From Bradyrhizobium prioriisuperbiae (GTDB lineage Bacteria > Pseudomonadota > Alphaproteobacteria > Rhizobiales > Xanthobacteraceae), in contig NZ_CP135921.1 in the NCBI RefSeq assembly GCF_032397745.1, positions 2,852,001 through 2,916,000 on the forward strand: a DNA stretch of 64,000 nt. Direction: 5' to 3'. Below, in pieces: positions 45,448 through 54,072 of this stretch (positions are counted from its first letter, which is position 1; each line of letters begins with the position of its first letter). The notes below the pieces were generated by a model. It ran no database searches and had not been told where the DNA came from. It saw only the letters and a list, made by a program, of their open reading frames with translations. Both the position numbers and the translations under genes were made by a program.

Positions 45448-46752
45448 TTACACCGGCAATTTGCGGCTGTAGTCGATCAGGGTCGAGCAGATCAGCAGTG
45501 CAACGCCGGCGGCGGCGAAGAACATCAATGCCAGGAAGTAGGATCCCGTCGCCTGCACGATGAAGCCGACAATCAGCGGCGTCAGAACGCCGGCGATGTT
45601 GCCGCCGAGATTCATGCAGCCACCGAGGAAGCCGGATTTTTCGCGCCCCGCCAGTGCCGAGGGAATCGCCCAGTACATGCCGCACCAGCGCAGGAAGAAC
45701 AGGGTCGCGGACAGCAGCGCCACGACACCGACCGGATCCGTCACATAGGCCACGCAGAAGATCGACACCGTCGCCGATATCGCGGCAATGCCGAACAGGG
45801 TTCGGAACACCAGGTTCGGTGCGCCTCCGCGGCTGCGCCAGAAGTCGCCGATCCATCCGCCGATCAGTTCACCGACAAAGCCTGCAAAGAAAATGATGAA
45901 GGACGCGCCGCCCAGTGTCTTGATGTCGAAATTGTGCACCTTGAACAGATAGGTCGGCATCCAGGTCAGCAGGCCATAAAAGGTGACGTTGAAGAACATC
46001 CAGCCGAGGCACATGCACCAGACCGAGCGATACCGGAAATAGGACATCCAGCTTCCGCCGGCTGGCGCCGGAGTGCCGGCGTCTTCCAGCGCGTGCGATT
46101 GTTCGATGTAGCGCGCCTCCGCTTCGTTGACCGACGGATGTTCCCGCGGCGCGTTGCGAATGTAATACCAGGCCAGCAGTCCGCACAGCATGGTGCCGAC
46201 ACCGGCGATGACGAATGCGATGCGCCAGGAGCTGAAGGCGGCGATCAGCCACGCGATGACGATCGAGCCCAGGGCCGCGCCCAGCGGGGCGCCGCCGTCG
46301 AGCAGCGTCGCACCGCGCCCCCGTTCGGTCTGCGTCATCCAGATCGCATTGAGCTTGCCGCCCGCGGGATAGATCGGCGCTTCCGATGCGCCCAGTCCAA
46401 GTCGGGTCAACAGCAGCACCGGCCAGCTCGTGGCTGCCGCGGCAATGGCCTGGAACGCCCCCCAGAAAATCGTCGCCGATGCGATCACGATGCGCGGCTT
46501 GAAACGATCCGCAAGCATGCCGCCTGGAACCTGCATGAACGCGTAAGTCCAGAAGAACGAGCTGAGGATCAAACCCTGCATCGCAGGATCGAGATCGAAT
46601 TCCTTGGAGATCAGCGGCATCGCGACCGAGAGCGACGCGCGGTCGATATAGTTGATCGAGATCAGAAACAGCATCAGCAGAAAAATCTTCCACCGGACAC
46701 CGGTGGGTTTTGCGATGTCAGTCGCTGCGACGGCTGAGACGGTCGTGCTCAT
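45448..46752 (-). CDS. MFS permease, anion:cation symporter type
   Basis: 434 residues, 12 membrane helices. The family marks NYIDRASLSVAMPLISKEFD and GGMLADRFKPR (helix 2-3 loop) are present. Such permeases import organic acids, e.g. phthalate, tartrate or glucarate. The ATG at 46752 has GGAGAG 6 nt before it, while an earlier TTG has none. It begins the reverse-strand catabolic block and lies 77 nt ahead of the isomerase-like gene. Confidence 0.92.
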   Translation of the reverse strand: MSTTVSAVAATDIAKPTGVRWKIFLLMLFLISINYIDRASLSVAMPLISKEFDLDPAMQGLILSSFFWTYAFMQVPGGMLADRFKPRIVIASATIFWGAFQAIAAAATSWPVLLLTRLGLGASEAPIYPAGGKLNAIWMTQTERGRGATLLDGGAPLGAALGSIVIAWLIAAFSSWRIAFVIAGVGTMLCGLLAWYYIRNAPREHPSVNEAEARYIEQSHALEDAGTPAPAGGSWMSYFRYRSVWCMCLGWMFFNVTFYGLLTWMPTYLFKVHNFDIKTLGGASFIIFFAGFVGELIGGWIGDFWRSRGGAPNLVFRTLFGIAAISATVSIFCVAYVTDPVGVVALLSATLFFLRWCGMYWAIPSALAGREKSGFLGGCMNLGGNIAGVLTPLIVGFIVQATGSYFLALMFFAAAGVALLICSTLIDYSRKLPV

Positions 46753-46894
46753 TGTTCTCTCCAACTGCCGGCCGTCGAAGTCTGATTTATTTGGCGGTCG
46801 TCAGCAATCAATTTTTGTATCTTGCATGCAGTTTTTTATAAATTATTGTAATTGCATATATATTTCAATAATTCAGACTGATCGCAGCTGGGCA
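46753..46894. other. AT-rich promoter region of the reverse catabolic block
   Basis: This 140-nt stretch is visibly much richer in A and T (TTTTTTATAAATTATTGTAA; TTGCATATATATTTC) than the neighbouring genes. It precedes the permease on the reverse strand. Several ATGCA/TGCAT half sites (TTGCATGCAG, ATTGCATA) could be GntR sites. No gene. Confidence 0.5.
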
Positions 46895-47095
46895 TCACGC
46901 CGCCGCCATCGTCTCGATCTCCAGCAACCGCTTGCGGTCAAAATTCCCGCAATGATGATCGTGAGCGTCGGCTTGTCGTCGCCCGACACGTCGTTGCGGA
47001 CGGTGCGCTTGTCGATGTTGTGCTTGCCATCCGAGGAGAGGGAAGGTCGTGACCTTGACCATGCCCCGGCGCATGCTCAACTGGGACCATCGCAT
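46895..47095 (-). pseudogene. Decayed RidA-family gene, 3' part with two frameshifts
   Basis: Read on the reverse strand the region matches the C-terminal half of the intact RidA at 52646-53029: VKVTTF, then in a shifted frame KHNIDKRTVRNDVSGDDKP and TLTIIIAGI, then IFDRKRLLEIETMAAA and stop. One extra base lies after the codons for TTF and one base is missing before FDRK. The 5' part is unrecognisable. It is a dead copy of the same family. Confidence 0.8.
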
Positions 47096-47148
47096 GAGGA
47101 GCGCGAGCCGGGATTCTCGGTTGCGCGAGGAGGACGGGCAAACCGCAA

Positions 47149-47886
47149 TTATGCGAATTCGCTGCTGGTGTCGCTCAGTTCCGGGAATATGCGCTCATCC
47201 CTGAGAATGACTTCAGCCGTTTGCGTGTAGTGCGCTGTGAGTGCGGTGACGGCCGCGTCCGCATCACCGCTCAACACCGCGTTCATGATCGCCTGATGTT
47301 CGTCGGCCACATGCCGGGATGGAAAGGCCTTCCGGATCGACAATCGCCGATATCTGTAGAGCTGGTCGGCAAGCTGTCCGCAAAACGCGATCAATGACTG
47401 GGAGCCGCAATTCCCGATCAGGGTTCTGTGGTAGATGCGATGCAGCCTTTCCCACTCCGGATTGTCTTCGAAGTGCTCGGCATTGAGCGAGCGAGGGGTT
47501 CGGCCGAGGCGATGCTGCGCAAGCAGAAGCTGCTCCTCCCATTGCGGGGTGGCGGCTGCCATGGATTCCCGCAGCGCGAGGCTCTCGACCCAGCAGCGGG
47601 TCTTGGTCAATTCCGCCAATTCGCTGCGACTGATATCCGCGACGTAAAAGCCCCGCTGTTCGCGACATTCGATCAGGCCATCGGCGGTCAGGCGATTGAG
47701 CGCCTCGCGCAGAGGGGTCTGACCGGTCAGATACATCTCGGTCAGAAACCGCATCTGCAATTTCCGGCCTGGCTCGAGCTTCCCGGACAGCAGGTCTTCC
47801 CGCAGCCGGTCATAGACCGTGCTCGCCTGGGTGGAGGACGGCCTGGGTGACGCCAATCGAAGCACTGATGTCGTGTTCACGCCCAT
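47149..47886 (-). CDS. GntR-family (FadR/FCD) transcriptional regulator
   Basis: 245 residues. Winged helix: STVYDRLREDLLSGKLEPGR and TGQTPLREALNRLTADGLIE. The FCD domain is about 90-225, with His/Asp residues typical of metal-binding FCD. It is divergent from the extradiol dioxygenase operon across 184 AT-rich nucleotides, so it is the likely local regulator of that operon. Confidence 0.91.
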   Translation of the reverse strand: MGVNTTSVLRLASPRPSSTQASTVYDRLREDLLSGKLEPGRKLQMRFLTEMYLTGQTPLREALNRLTADGLIECREQRGFYVADISRSELAELTKTRCWVESLALRESMAAATPQWEEQLLLAQHRLGRTPRSLNAEHFEDNPEWERLHRIYHRTLIGNCGSQSLIAFCGQLADQLYRYRRLSIRKAFPSRHVADEHQAIMNAVLSGDADAAVTALTAHYTQTAEVILRDERIFPELSDTSSEFA

Positions 47887-47945
47887 ACACCCTTCCGTCG
47901 TCAGCCAACCGCACTCGGATATATATACTTTTCCGGCGTTCGACT

Positions 47946-47959
47946 AAATTTATAAATTT
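47946..47959. promoter_or_regulatory. Perfect AT palindrome between divergent GntR and dioxygenase genes
   Basis: AAATTTATAAATTT is a perfect 14-bp palindrome roughly midway in the divergent intergenic region (47887-48070). Candidate GntR operator or promoter element; composition alone could also give it by chance. Confidence 0.4.
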
Positions 47960-48070
47960 TTGTTGCCACAAGCAATTTCTATAGTTTATCAAAGCAGCCC
48001 TGACGGACGCGATCCTCGTCATTTGCGAGAGTGCGAAACGTCTCCTCGGATCAGGACAGCACGTCTCCTA

Positions 48071-48967
48071 ATGACCCACTTTCCCGTTACGGGTTTGCGC
48101 AGCGTCGACCTCGATACGCCCGATCTCGCGCGGTCGGAGCACTTCTACACGTCGGTCTGGGGGCTCGATCTCGTGACCCGCCACGAGGGCACCGCATATC
48201 TGAGGGCCAGCGGCACCGATCATCATGTGGTTGCCTTGCGGCAGGCAGACCGCCCTGCGCTCAAGGCCATCACGTTTCGGCTGCATATGGATATGGAGTT
48301 CGAGTCGATCGCCGCCGCATCGCGGCAGCATGGCGCGACGCTGCTCTCCGGTCCCGTCCCAAACCCGGAGCCCGATGGCGGGACGGTGATGACGATCCGA
48401 GCGCCGGACGGCGGTGTCCTGCGCTTTGTGCACCAGGACGCGCGGCACGCTGCATTGCCGCCATCCGCGGATCGGCCGGTCAGGCTGGCGCATGTCAATG
48501 TGAACAGTGCTGATGTCGATGGCTCGGCTGCGTTCTATCAGCGGGCTCTCGGATTTCGCCTGACGGATCGGACCAAGGCCATGGCCTTCGTGCGCTGCAA
48601 CAGCGACCATCATGCGATCGTCATCGCCGACGCCTCCGTGAACGGACTCAATCACGTGGCCTTCATGATGCCGAACCTCGAATCGGTGATGCGCGGATCG
48701 GGCCGCATGATCGACGCGGGGTTTCCGATCGCCTGGGGCGTCGGCCGCCATGGCCCGGGCGACAACGTCTTCGCCTACTTCATCGATCCGGTCGGGATCG
48801 TCATCGAATACACCGCCGAAGTTCTGCAGGTCGATGACAACTACGTGCTGCGCGGGCCGTCGGAATGGGTCTGGCCGCCCGGCAGGACGGACCAATGGGG
48901 CATCGCCTCTCCGAAGGCGGATCATGTCAAGGCGGCGCAGACAGCGGTGCCTTACGCCGATGTTTAA
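48071..48967 (+). CDS. Type I extradiol ring-cleavage dioxygenase (VOC fold)
   Basis: 298 residues in two VOC halves. The C-terminal half has the complete catalytic set by pattern: iron ligands His141 (LAHVNVNS), His195 (LNHVAF) and Glu246 (IVIEYTAE); second-shell residues His180/181 (NSDHHAIV), His227 (GRHGPGDN) and Tyr236 (FAYF). It should cleave a catechol-type ring next to the diol. The start at 48071 drops a non-conserved leader. First gene of the forward operon. Confidence 0.9.
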   Translation: MTHFPVTGLRSVDLDTPDLARSEHFYTSVWGLDLVTRHEGTAYLRASGTDHHVVALRQADRPALKAITFRLHMDMEFESIAAASRQHGATLLSGPVPNPEPDGGTVMTIRAPDGGVLRFVHQDARHAALPPSADRPVRLAHVNVNSADVDGSAAFYQRALGFRLTDRTKAMAFVRCNSDHHAIVIADASVNGLNHVAFMMPNLESVMRGSGRMIDAGFPIAWGVGRHGPGDNVFAYFIDPVGIVIEYTAEVLQVDDNYVLRGPSEWVWPPGRTDQWGIASPKADHVKAAQTAVPYADV

Positions 48968-49012
48968 CCGCGCGATCCGCACACCGTCGAATCCCGAGCG
49001 GAGTCCTGAGTG

Positions 49013-50596
49013 ATGCGTTCATCACAACAGCACCGGAGCGATGTCCAGGTTGTCGTGGTCGGTCACGGCCCTTCGGGAGCCATCGCAGCCAGCCTGCTGG
49101 GGGACAGGAACATACGAACGCTGGCCATCGATCGTCAGCGCGACGTCTACGACAAGCCGCGTGCGATCGCGATCGACCATGAGATCTTTCGCCTGCTCGA
49201 CAACCTCGGCGCCGCGGAGCGCATCCGGCCCTACGTCGCGCCGTTCCCGGCCTCCCGGCATTTTGGCGCCAAGGGCCAGTTGATACGTCAAATCGATATG
49301 GTCCCGGAGCCGTATCCGCTTGGCTATACCCCCAGCATGGTCTTCACCCAGCCGCCGGTCGAGGCGGCCCTGCGCGAGCACGCTGCGGCCTATGACAGCG
49401 TCGACGTCGAACTCGGAACGGAACTGCTCGGTTTCGATCAGTCGCCGGATCATGTGACGCTGCATCTGCGCGACGACAAGGGAGCGGCGCGCTCCGTCAG
49501 GGCTGACTATGTCATCGCTTGCGATGGAGCCTCAAGCGGAACGCGGCAACAGCTCGGCATCGCCCTCGAAGACCTCATATTCGACGAGCCGTGGCTTGTG
49601 GTCGATCTGCAGGTCGACGGCGCCGCGCTCGGAAAATTGCCGCAGACTGCCGCGCAATTCTGTGATCCGTCCCGACCGACGACGTTCATCATTGGCCCCG
49701 GCAATCATCGTCGCTTCGAGATCATGTTGCTGCCGGGGGAAGATCCGCGTGAGATGGAAGCGCCGGCGAACGTGTGGCGGCTTCTCGCCAGATGGATCGG
49801 GCCGCACGACGCAACGCTGTGGCGTGCCGCGAGCTATCGGTTTCATGCGCTCGTTGCCGCGCAATGGCGGCGCGGCCGCATATTCCTCGCCGGCGATGCC
49901 GCGCACCAGCAGCCGCCGTTCATCGGCCAGGGCATGTGCCAGGGCATTCGGGATGTCGGAAATCTGGTCTGGAAACTCGATCGGGTTCTCAAGGGACAAT
50001 CCGGCGCCTCGCTCCTCGACACTTATGGCGAGGAGAGGGGCGAGCATGTCCGCCAGCTCACCACGCGGATCAAGGCGATCGGTCACGTCATCTGCGAGCG
50101 CGATCCGGTCGCGGCCGAGGCGCGGGATGCGCGTATCCTTGCAGAAGGCGGCGGTCACCCCCGCACGTTCACCCGCCAGGAGATCGTCCCGCCGCTCCAG
50201 AAAGGTCTTTTGGCGTTCCCGCTTCATCCGGCGCACGGCACGCTGTTTCCGCAGCCCTGGATCAGGATGGCGGTGGGACGCCGCTTGCTCGACGCTGCCG
50301 CAGGAACCGGGTGGCGGCTTGTGCTGGATGAGCGAAGCGCGCCGGATATCACCGCGGATGTGCGGGCCGATCTGATCCGGCTGGGCGTGCGGCTGATTCG
50401 TGTCCATGCCGCCGAGGCAGCGGATCGCGCCGGCCACGATGCCGTCGCCGAGGAGGATGGCGTTCTCGCGGCCTGGTTCGACCGTCACGGCTGCCGGGCC
50501 GCGATTGTCCGGCCGGACCATTACGTCTTCGGTGTCGCCAGCAACGAGGCTGCGCTCGGCACGCTGCTCACCGGGCTTGCGGAACGGCTTCAATGA
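49013..50596 (+). CDS. FAD-dependent aromatic hydroxylase (PHBH fold, MhpA-like)
   Basis: 527 residues. FAD-binding GHGPSG (17-22), the DG motif ADYVIACDGASSG, and the GD motif FLAGDAAHQQPPFIGQGMCQ near 291-310. The C-terminal thioredoxin-like domain of this group follows. It should ortho-hydroxylate a phenolic acid using NAD(P)H and O2 to form the catechol for the preceding dioxygenase. It starts 45 nt after the dioxygenase stop. Confidence 0.9.
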   Translation: MRSSQQHRSDVQVVVVGHGPSGAIAASLLGDRNIRTLAIDRQRDVYDKPRAIAIDHEIFRLLDNLGAAERIRPYVAPFPASRHFGAKGQLIRQIDMVPEPYPLGYTPSMVFTQPPVEAALREHAAAYDSVDVELGTELLGFDQSPDHVTLHLRDDKGAARSVRADYVIACDGASSGTRQQLGIALEDLIFDEPWLVVDLQVDGAALGKLPQTAAQFCDPSRPTTFIIGPGNHRRFEIMLLPGEDPREMEAPANVWRLLARWIGPHDATLWRAASYRFHALVAAQWRRGRIFLAGDAAHQQPPFIGQGMCQGIRDVGNLVWKLDRVLKGQSGASLLDTYGEERGEHVRQLTTRIKAIGHVICERDPVAAEARDARILAEGGGHPRTFTRQEIVPPLQKGLLAFPLHPAHGTLFPQPWIRMAVGRRLLDAAAGTGWRLVLDERSAPDITADVRADLIRLGVRLIRVHAAEAADRAGHDAVAEEDGVLAAWFDRHGCRAAIVRPDHYVFGVASNEAALGTLLTGLAERLQ

Positions 50597-50671
50597 TCGA
50601 CCGCGAGCTGTTGTGTCAATCTCCGTTCACCGCTGCGGTTTTCAACGCCAGGATATCAAAAGGATATCAAG

Positions 50672-51520
50672 ATGAAGTTGGCAAGTTTTCGGATCGGCAA
50701 TAACAGCACCTGGGGTGTGATCGACGGCGAGCAAGCGCTCGACGTCGGGTCTCTCCTGCGCGATCGGTATCCCGACCTCAAATCGGCTATCGCCGCCGAC
50801 GCGCTGACCGCGGTGCGCGATGCGGTCCGCGAGGCCGGGCGTTATCCCGCGGCGGACATCACCTGGCTGCCGGTGATTCCAAATCCCGATAAAATCCTCT
50901 GCATCGGTCTGAACTACGAGACGCACCGCAAGGAAACCGGACGCTCCGAGGTGGAGAACCCCACCGTGTTCGGCCGATTTGCCAACAGTCAGACCGGGCA
51001 TCTCGCCGACATCATCCGGCCGAAGGTTTCGCGCGATCTGGACTTCGAAGGCGAGCTCGCGATCATCATCGGCAAGCCCGGACGATACATCGCGCGGTCC
51101 GATGCGTGGTCTCACATTGCCGGCTACGCCTGCTATAATGAAGGCAGCGTGCGCGATTTCCAGCGTCATACGCATCAGTTCACGCCCGGCAAGAATTTTC
51201 CGCAGACCGGCGCTTTCGGTCCCTGGATGATGACGCCGGACGAACTCGGAGATGTCGCGCCACTGCGACTTCAGACCCGCGTCAATGGACAGATCGTCCA
51301 GGACGCGACAATCGATCAGATGATCTTCGATATTCCGCGTCAGATCGAATACTGCTCGTCCTTCACGCGCCTCGAGCCGGGCGATGTGATCGCGACGGGG
51401 ACGCCCGGCGGTGTCGGTTCCAAGCGAACCCCACCGCTCTGGTTGAAACCCGGCGATATCGTCGAGGTCGAAATTGATCGCCTTGGCGTGCTGCGCAATG
51501 GCGTCGCCGACGAAACCTGA
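50672..51520 (+). CDS. Fumarylacetoacetate hydrolase-family enzyme
   Basis: 282 residues. Metal ligands Glu126 and Glu128 in DFEGELA and Asp162 in SVRDFQR; the catalytic NYETH is at 81-85. FAH-family members hydrolyse acylpyruvates or hydrate/decarboxylate the meta-cleavage products, which fits its place after the dioxygenase and hydroxylase. Confidence 0.91.
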   Translation: MKLASFRIGNNSTWGVIDGEQALDVGSLLRDRYPDLKSAIAADALTAVRDAVREAGRYPAADITWLPVIPNPDKILCIGLNYETHRKETGRSEVENPTVFGRFANSQTGHLADIIRPKVSRDLDFEGELAIIIGKPGRYIARSDAWSHIAGYACYNEGSVRDFQRHTHQFTPGKNFPQTGAFGPWMMTPDELGDVAPLRLQTRVNGQIVQDATIDQMIFDIPRQIEYCSSFTRLEPGDVIATGTPGGVGSKRTPPLWLKPGDIVEVEIDRLGVLRNGVADET

Positions 51521-51643
51521 TCGAGGCGCGGCAGCCGGCGCCGACAGCGCGTCAGGCTGCCCTCTCATCACCGCTCAATTGTCACGCACCCGCAAAAAGC
51601 GACCAAGCAAGTCCCGCGGGTGGCCACGTCCAGGAGGAACATC

Positions 51644-52621
51644 ATGCTCAAGCTATTCCGTCGAATACTGGTGACCGGCGCGACCCTCTGCCTCTCGCTT
51701 CCAGCATTTGCACAGTCATGGCCGCAACGGCCCGTGTCGATCGTGGTCCCCCAGGCGGCAGGCAACAGCCCGGACGTGCTGTGTCGCCTGATCGCCGAAA
51801 AACTCTCCCGGGCTCTCGGGCAACAATTCGTCGTCGAGAACCGTCCGGGCGCCGCCAATCTCATTGGCACGCAGTCGGTCGCCCGTGCCGCTGCCGACGG
51901 CTACACGTTCCTGTTTGCCACGTCGGCCTCGCTTGTCACCAATCCCTACACGTTCAAGAAACTCCCCTACGATCCCGTGAAGGATTTCACGCCGGTCGCG
52001 ATGGTGGGCCGGAGCAACCACGTCCTTCTCGTCAACCCGGAGGTGAAGGCCAAAACGCTGCCGGAATTGATCGCGCTTGAAAAAGCAGCACCCGGCACCT
52101 TGAGCATGGCCGTCGACGGCCCGCGCAACCTCTCGGGCCTGATCGCTCAATCCATCAACAAACAGGCCGGCACCGGTTTCGTTTTGATCCCCTACAACAC
52201 CACCACGAACGCGATCCAGGACAGCATGATGGGACGCACCCAGGTGACGATCCAATCGGCATCGGTTGCAGAGTCCTTCATCACGGCGGGCACGCTTCGG
52301 GCGATTGCCGTTGCGGGCAGCAAGCGCATCGAGTCCCTGCCGGACGTGCCTGCGATCTCGGAAACGTTGAAAAGCGTCGATCTGCAGGGCTGGTTCATGG
52401 TGATGGCGCCGGTGGGCACGCCGTCGGACATCATCGACAAACTCAGCGCGGGGATTGCGCGCGCTTTGGAGGCACCGGACGTGCGGGAGCGGGCTCCCGT
52501 CCTCGGCTTCGATGTCCGCGTCGGTGACGCGGTGACGCCTGCAGGCGCCAAGCTCTTCTTCGAAGCCCAGCTTGCATCCTCAGGCAAGATTATTCAGGAC
52601 CTCGGTATCGAACCCGAATAG
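51644..52621 (+). CDS. Tripartite tricarboxylate transporter (Bug) substrate-binding protein
   Basis: 325 residues. Signal peptide (RRILVTGATLCLSLPAFAQS) then the Bug core (PVSIVVPQAAGNSPDVLCRL; VENRPGAANLIGTQSVARAA). AGGAGG precedes the ATG. It follows the catabolic enzymes in the same direction and probably captures the growth substrate. TctA/TctB genes are not in the window. Confidence 0.92.
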   Translation: MLKLFRRILVTGATLCLSLPAFAQSWPQRPVSIVVPQAAGNSPDVLCRLIAEKLSRALGQQFVVENRPGAANLIGTQSVARAAADGYTFLFATSASLVTNPYTFKKLPYDPVKDFTPVAMVGRSNHVLLVNPEVKAKTLPELIALEKAAPGTLSMAVDGPRNLSGLIAQSINKQAGTGFVLIPYNTTTNAIQDSMMGRTQVTIQSASVAESFITAGTLRAIAVAGSKRIESLPDVPAISETLKSVDLQGWFMVMAPVGTPSDIIDKLSAGIARALEAPDVRERAPVLGFDVRVGDAVTPAGAKLFFEAQLASSGKIIQDLGIEPE

Positions 52622-52645
52622 CGGATGATTGGCCAGTCGGCCGCT

Positions 52646-53029
52646 TCACCCCGCCGCCACCGCCTCAATCTCCAGCAACCACTTGCTGTCGAAAATCCCC
52701 GCAATGATCACCGTCATCGCCGGCTTGCGGTCGCCCAACACGTCGTTGCGGACAGCACGATTTTCCAGATTGTACGTCCGGTCCGACAAAAACGTCGTGA
52801 CCTTGACCAGATTGTCAAAGGTCATGTCGATGGCCCCGAGCTGGGTTTCGATGTTGGCCCACACCAGCCGCGCCTGCTCGGCGAACGTTTCCGGCACCTT
52901 GCCGTCCACGTCCTGTGGAATCTGGCCGCTGACGAATGCCCAGCGTCTGGCGTCGCTCACTTCGCAAAGCTGGGCGTAACCGCCGGCCGGCTGCGGCGCG
53001 CCAGCGGCATTGATGCTGCGTTTCTGCAT
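52646..53029 (-). CDS. RidA-family protein
   Basis: 127 residues from the ATG at 53029 (AGGAGA upstream). RidA fold with VSGQIPQDVDGKVPETFAEQ and KPAMTVIIAGIFDSKWLLEI. It lacks the classic terminal Arg-containing block of canonical RidA (R-A-V-R-N is present), so it belongs to a diverged subgroup that may act on pathway intermediates. Convergent with the Bug gene at 24 nt. The decayed copy at 46895 is its close relative. Confidence 0.88.
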   Translation of the reverse strand: MQKRSINAAGAPQPAGGYAQLCEVSDARRWAFVSGQIPQDVDGKVPETFAEQARLVWANIETQLGAIDMTFDNLVKVTTFLSDRTYNLENRAVRNDVLGDRKPAMTVIIAGIFDSKWLLEIEAVAAG

Positions 53030-53143
53030 GAGAGTTCTCCTTGAATGAAATCCTGTCGCGTTTGTCGAGTTTAGTTCGAGACGCGTTCGGAAGGCCACTC
53101 CTGATAAAGAGAACAGCGTGATGGTCGTCAGGACGGATCGGCC

Positions 53144-53707
53144 CTATTGCGCGACGCACTTCCCCTTGTTGGCGGTGGTCGTGAGGCAGATCGCGTCGGG
53201 GCTGCCGATGCGCACACGGCATTCCGCATTGGTCTTGCATGCGGTGACGCATTTGTTGTCCTGGCAGACCTTGCCGCTGCCGCACAGCGCGGCGCTTCCG
53301 CTGGTGCATTCGAGAATCGAGTCGCAGCTGCGGCGGCAGGACACGAAACTATCGTTGCAGGTGCTGACGTGCTGGCTGCAACTCGTCGCGCAGCTCGCCA
53401 GCGTGCGGTTGCAGGCATTGTTGCAGGTCGAACGATCGGCGGCCGGCCCGCGGTCGCAGTCCCGGGCGCAGTCGGAATAGCTGTCGACGCAGACATTGTT
53501 GCAGACACCGGTTGCGCTGCCGCCGCCGGAAGCCGGCAGCGCCGAGTCCAGGCAGAACGCGCGGTGTGCGGAGCAGCGGCGCTGGCAGATGTCCTTGAAC
53601 GTTGCGGCGCCGGATACGTCGATGGAGACCGGGGAGAATGTCATCAGCCCGGCCACGGCAACGGCCGCAGCGATCAAGGCGACAAGACGAGCAAGCGTTC
53701 TCAGCAT
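53144..53707 (-). CDS. Secreted cysteine-rich protein with Cx3Cx6Cx3C helical-hairpin repeats
   Basis: 187 residues with an N-terminal export segment (LARLVALIAAAVAVAGLMTF). The mature part has 22 cysteines. Their spacing is regular: CNNVCVDSYSDCARDC and CNNACNRTLASCATSC are full Cx3Cx6Cx3C units, flanked by partial units CQRRCSAHRAFC and CNDSFVSCRRSC. The C-terminal third has a different spacing (CGSGKVCQDNKC, then CKTNAEC). Such spacing favours disulfide-linked or metal-binding helix pairs. No family recognised. It is a lone gene. Confidence 0.75.
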   Translation of the reverse strand: MLRTLARLVALIAAAVAVAGLMTFSPVSIDVSGAATFKDICQRRCSAHRAFCLDSALPASGGGSATGVCNNVCVDSYSDCARDCDRGPAADRSTCNNACNRTLASCATSCSQHVSTCNDSFVSCRRSCDSILECTSGSAALCGSGKVCQDNKCVTACKTNAECRVRIGSPDAICLTTTANKGKCVAQ

Positions 53708-53849
53708 AGCCGATCCCCCTCTGTCCCGGCCAAATCATGTCCGACAAGAGCGATGACCGCAAGGGTGGTAAAGTCAGAGATTTACCCGGCATCGGATACC
53801 GTTGTGGGGATGAGAGGGCGCTTGCGTTGCGGCAAACGTACACATAGCT

Positions 53850-54064
53850 CCTCATCCTGAGGAGCAGGCGAAGCCTGCGTCTCGAAGGACGAGGCCCGGT
53901 GCGGCTCGCGGCCTCATGGTTCGAGACGCGCTGACGCGCTCCTCACCATGAGGGGATAGCGCGCGGCATGTGTTGACATTCGTAGCCCGGATGAGCTCCG
54001 CGATATCCGGGGTGCTTACGTCGAGATGGATTCCCGGATGTCGCTTTCGCTCATCCGGGCTACG
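53850..54064. repeat. Family-C repeat followed by two family-B palindromes
   Basis: CCTCATCCTGAGGAG (53851) to GCTCCTCACCATGAGG (53938-53953) repeats the unit seen at 39820. Then TAGCCCGGATGAG...ATATCCGGGG (53983-54012) and CCCGGATGTCGCTTTCGC...CATCCGGGCTA (54033-54063) are family-B hairpins. No gene in 53708-54072. Confidence 0.7.
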
Positions 54065-54072
54065 CAAATATC

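Noticed and set aside
45364..46737. 457-codon forward frame opposite the MFS permease
   Set aside because: Antisense of a clear 12-helix permease; Gln/Arg/His-rich shadow.
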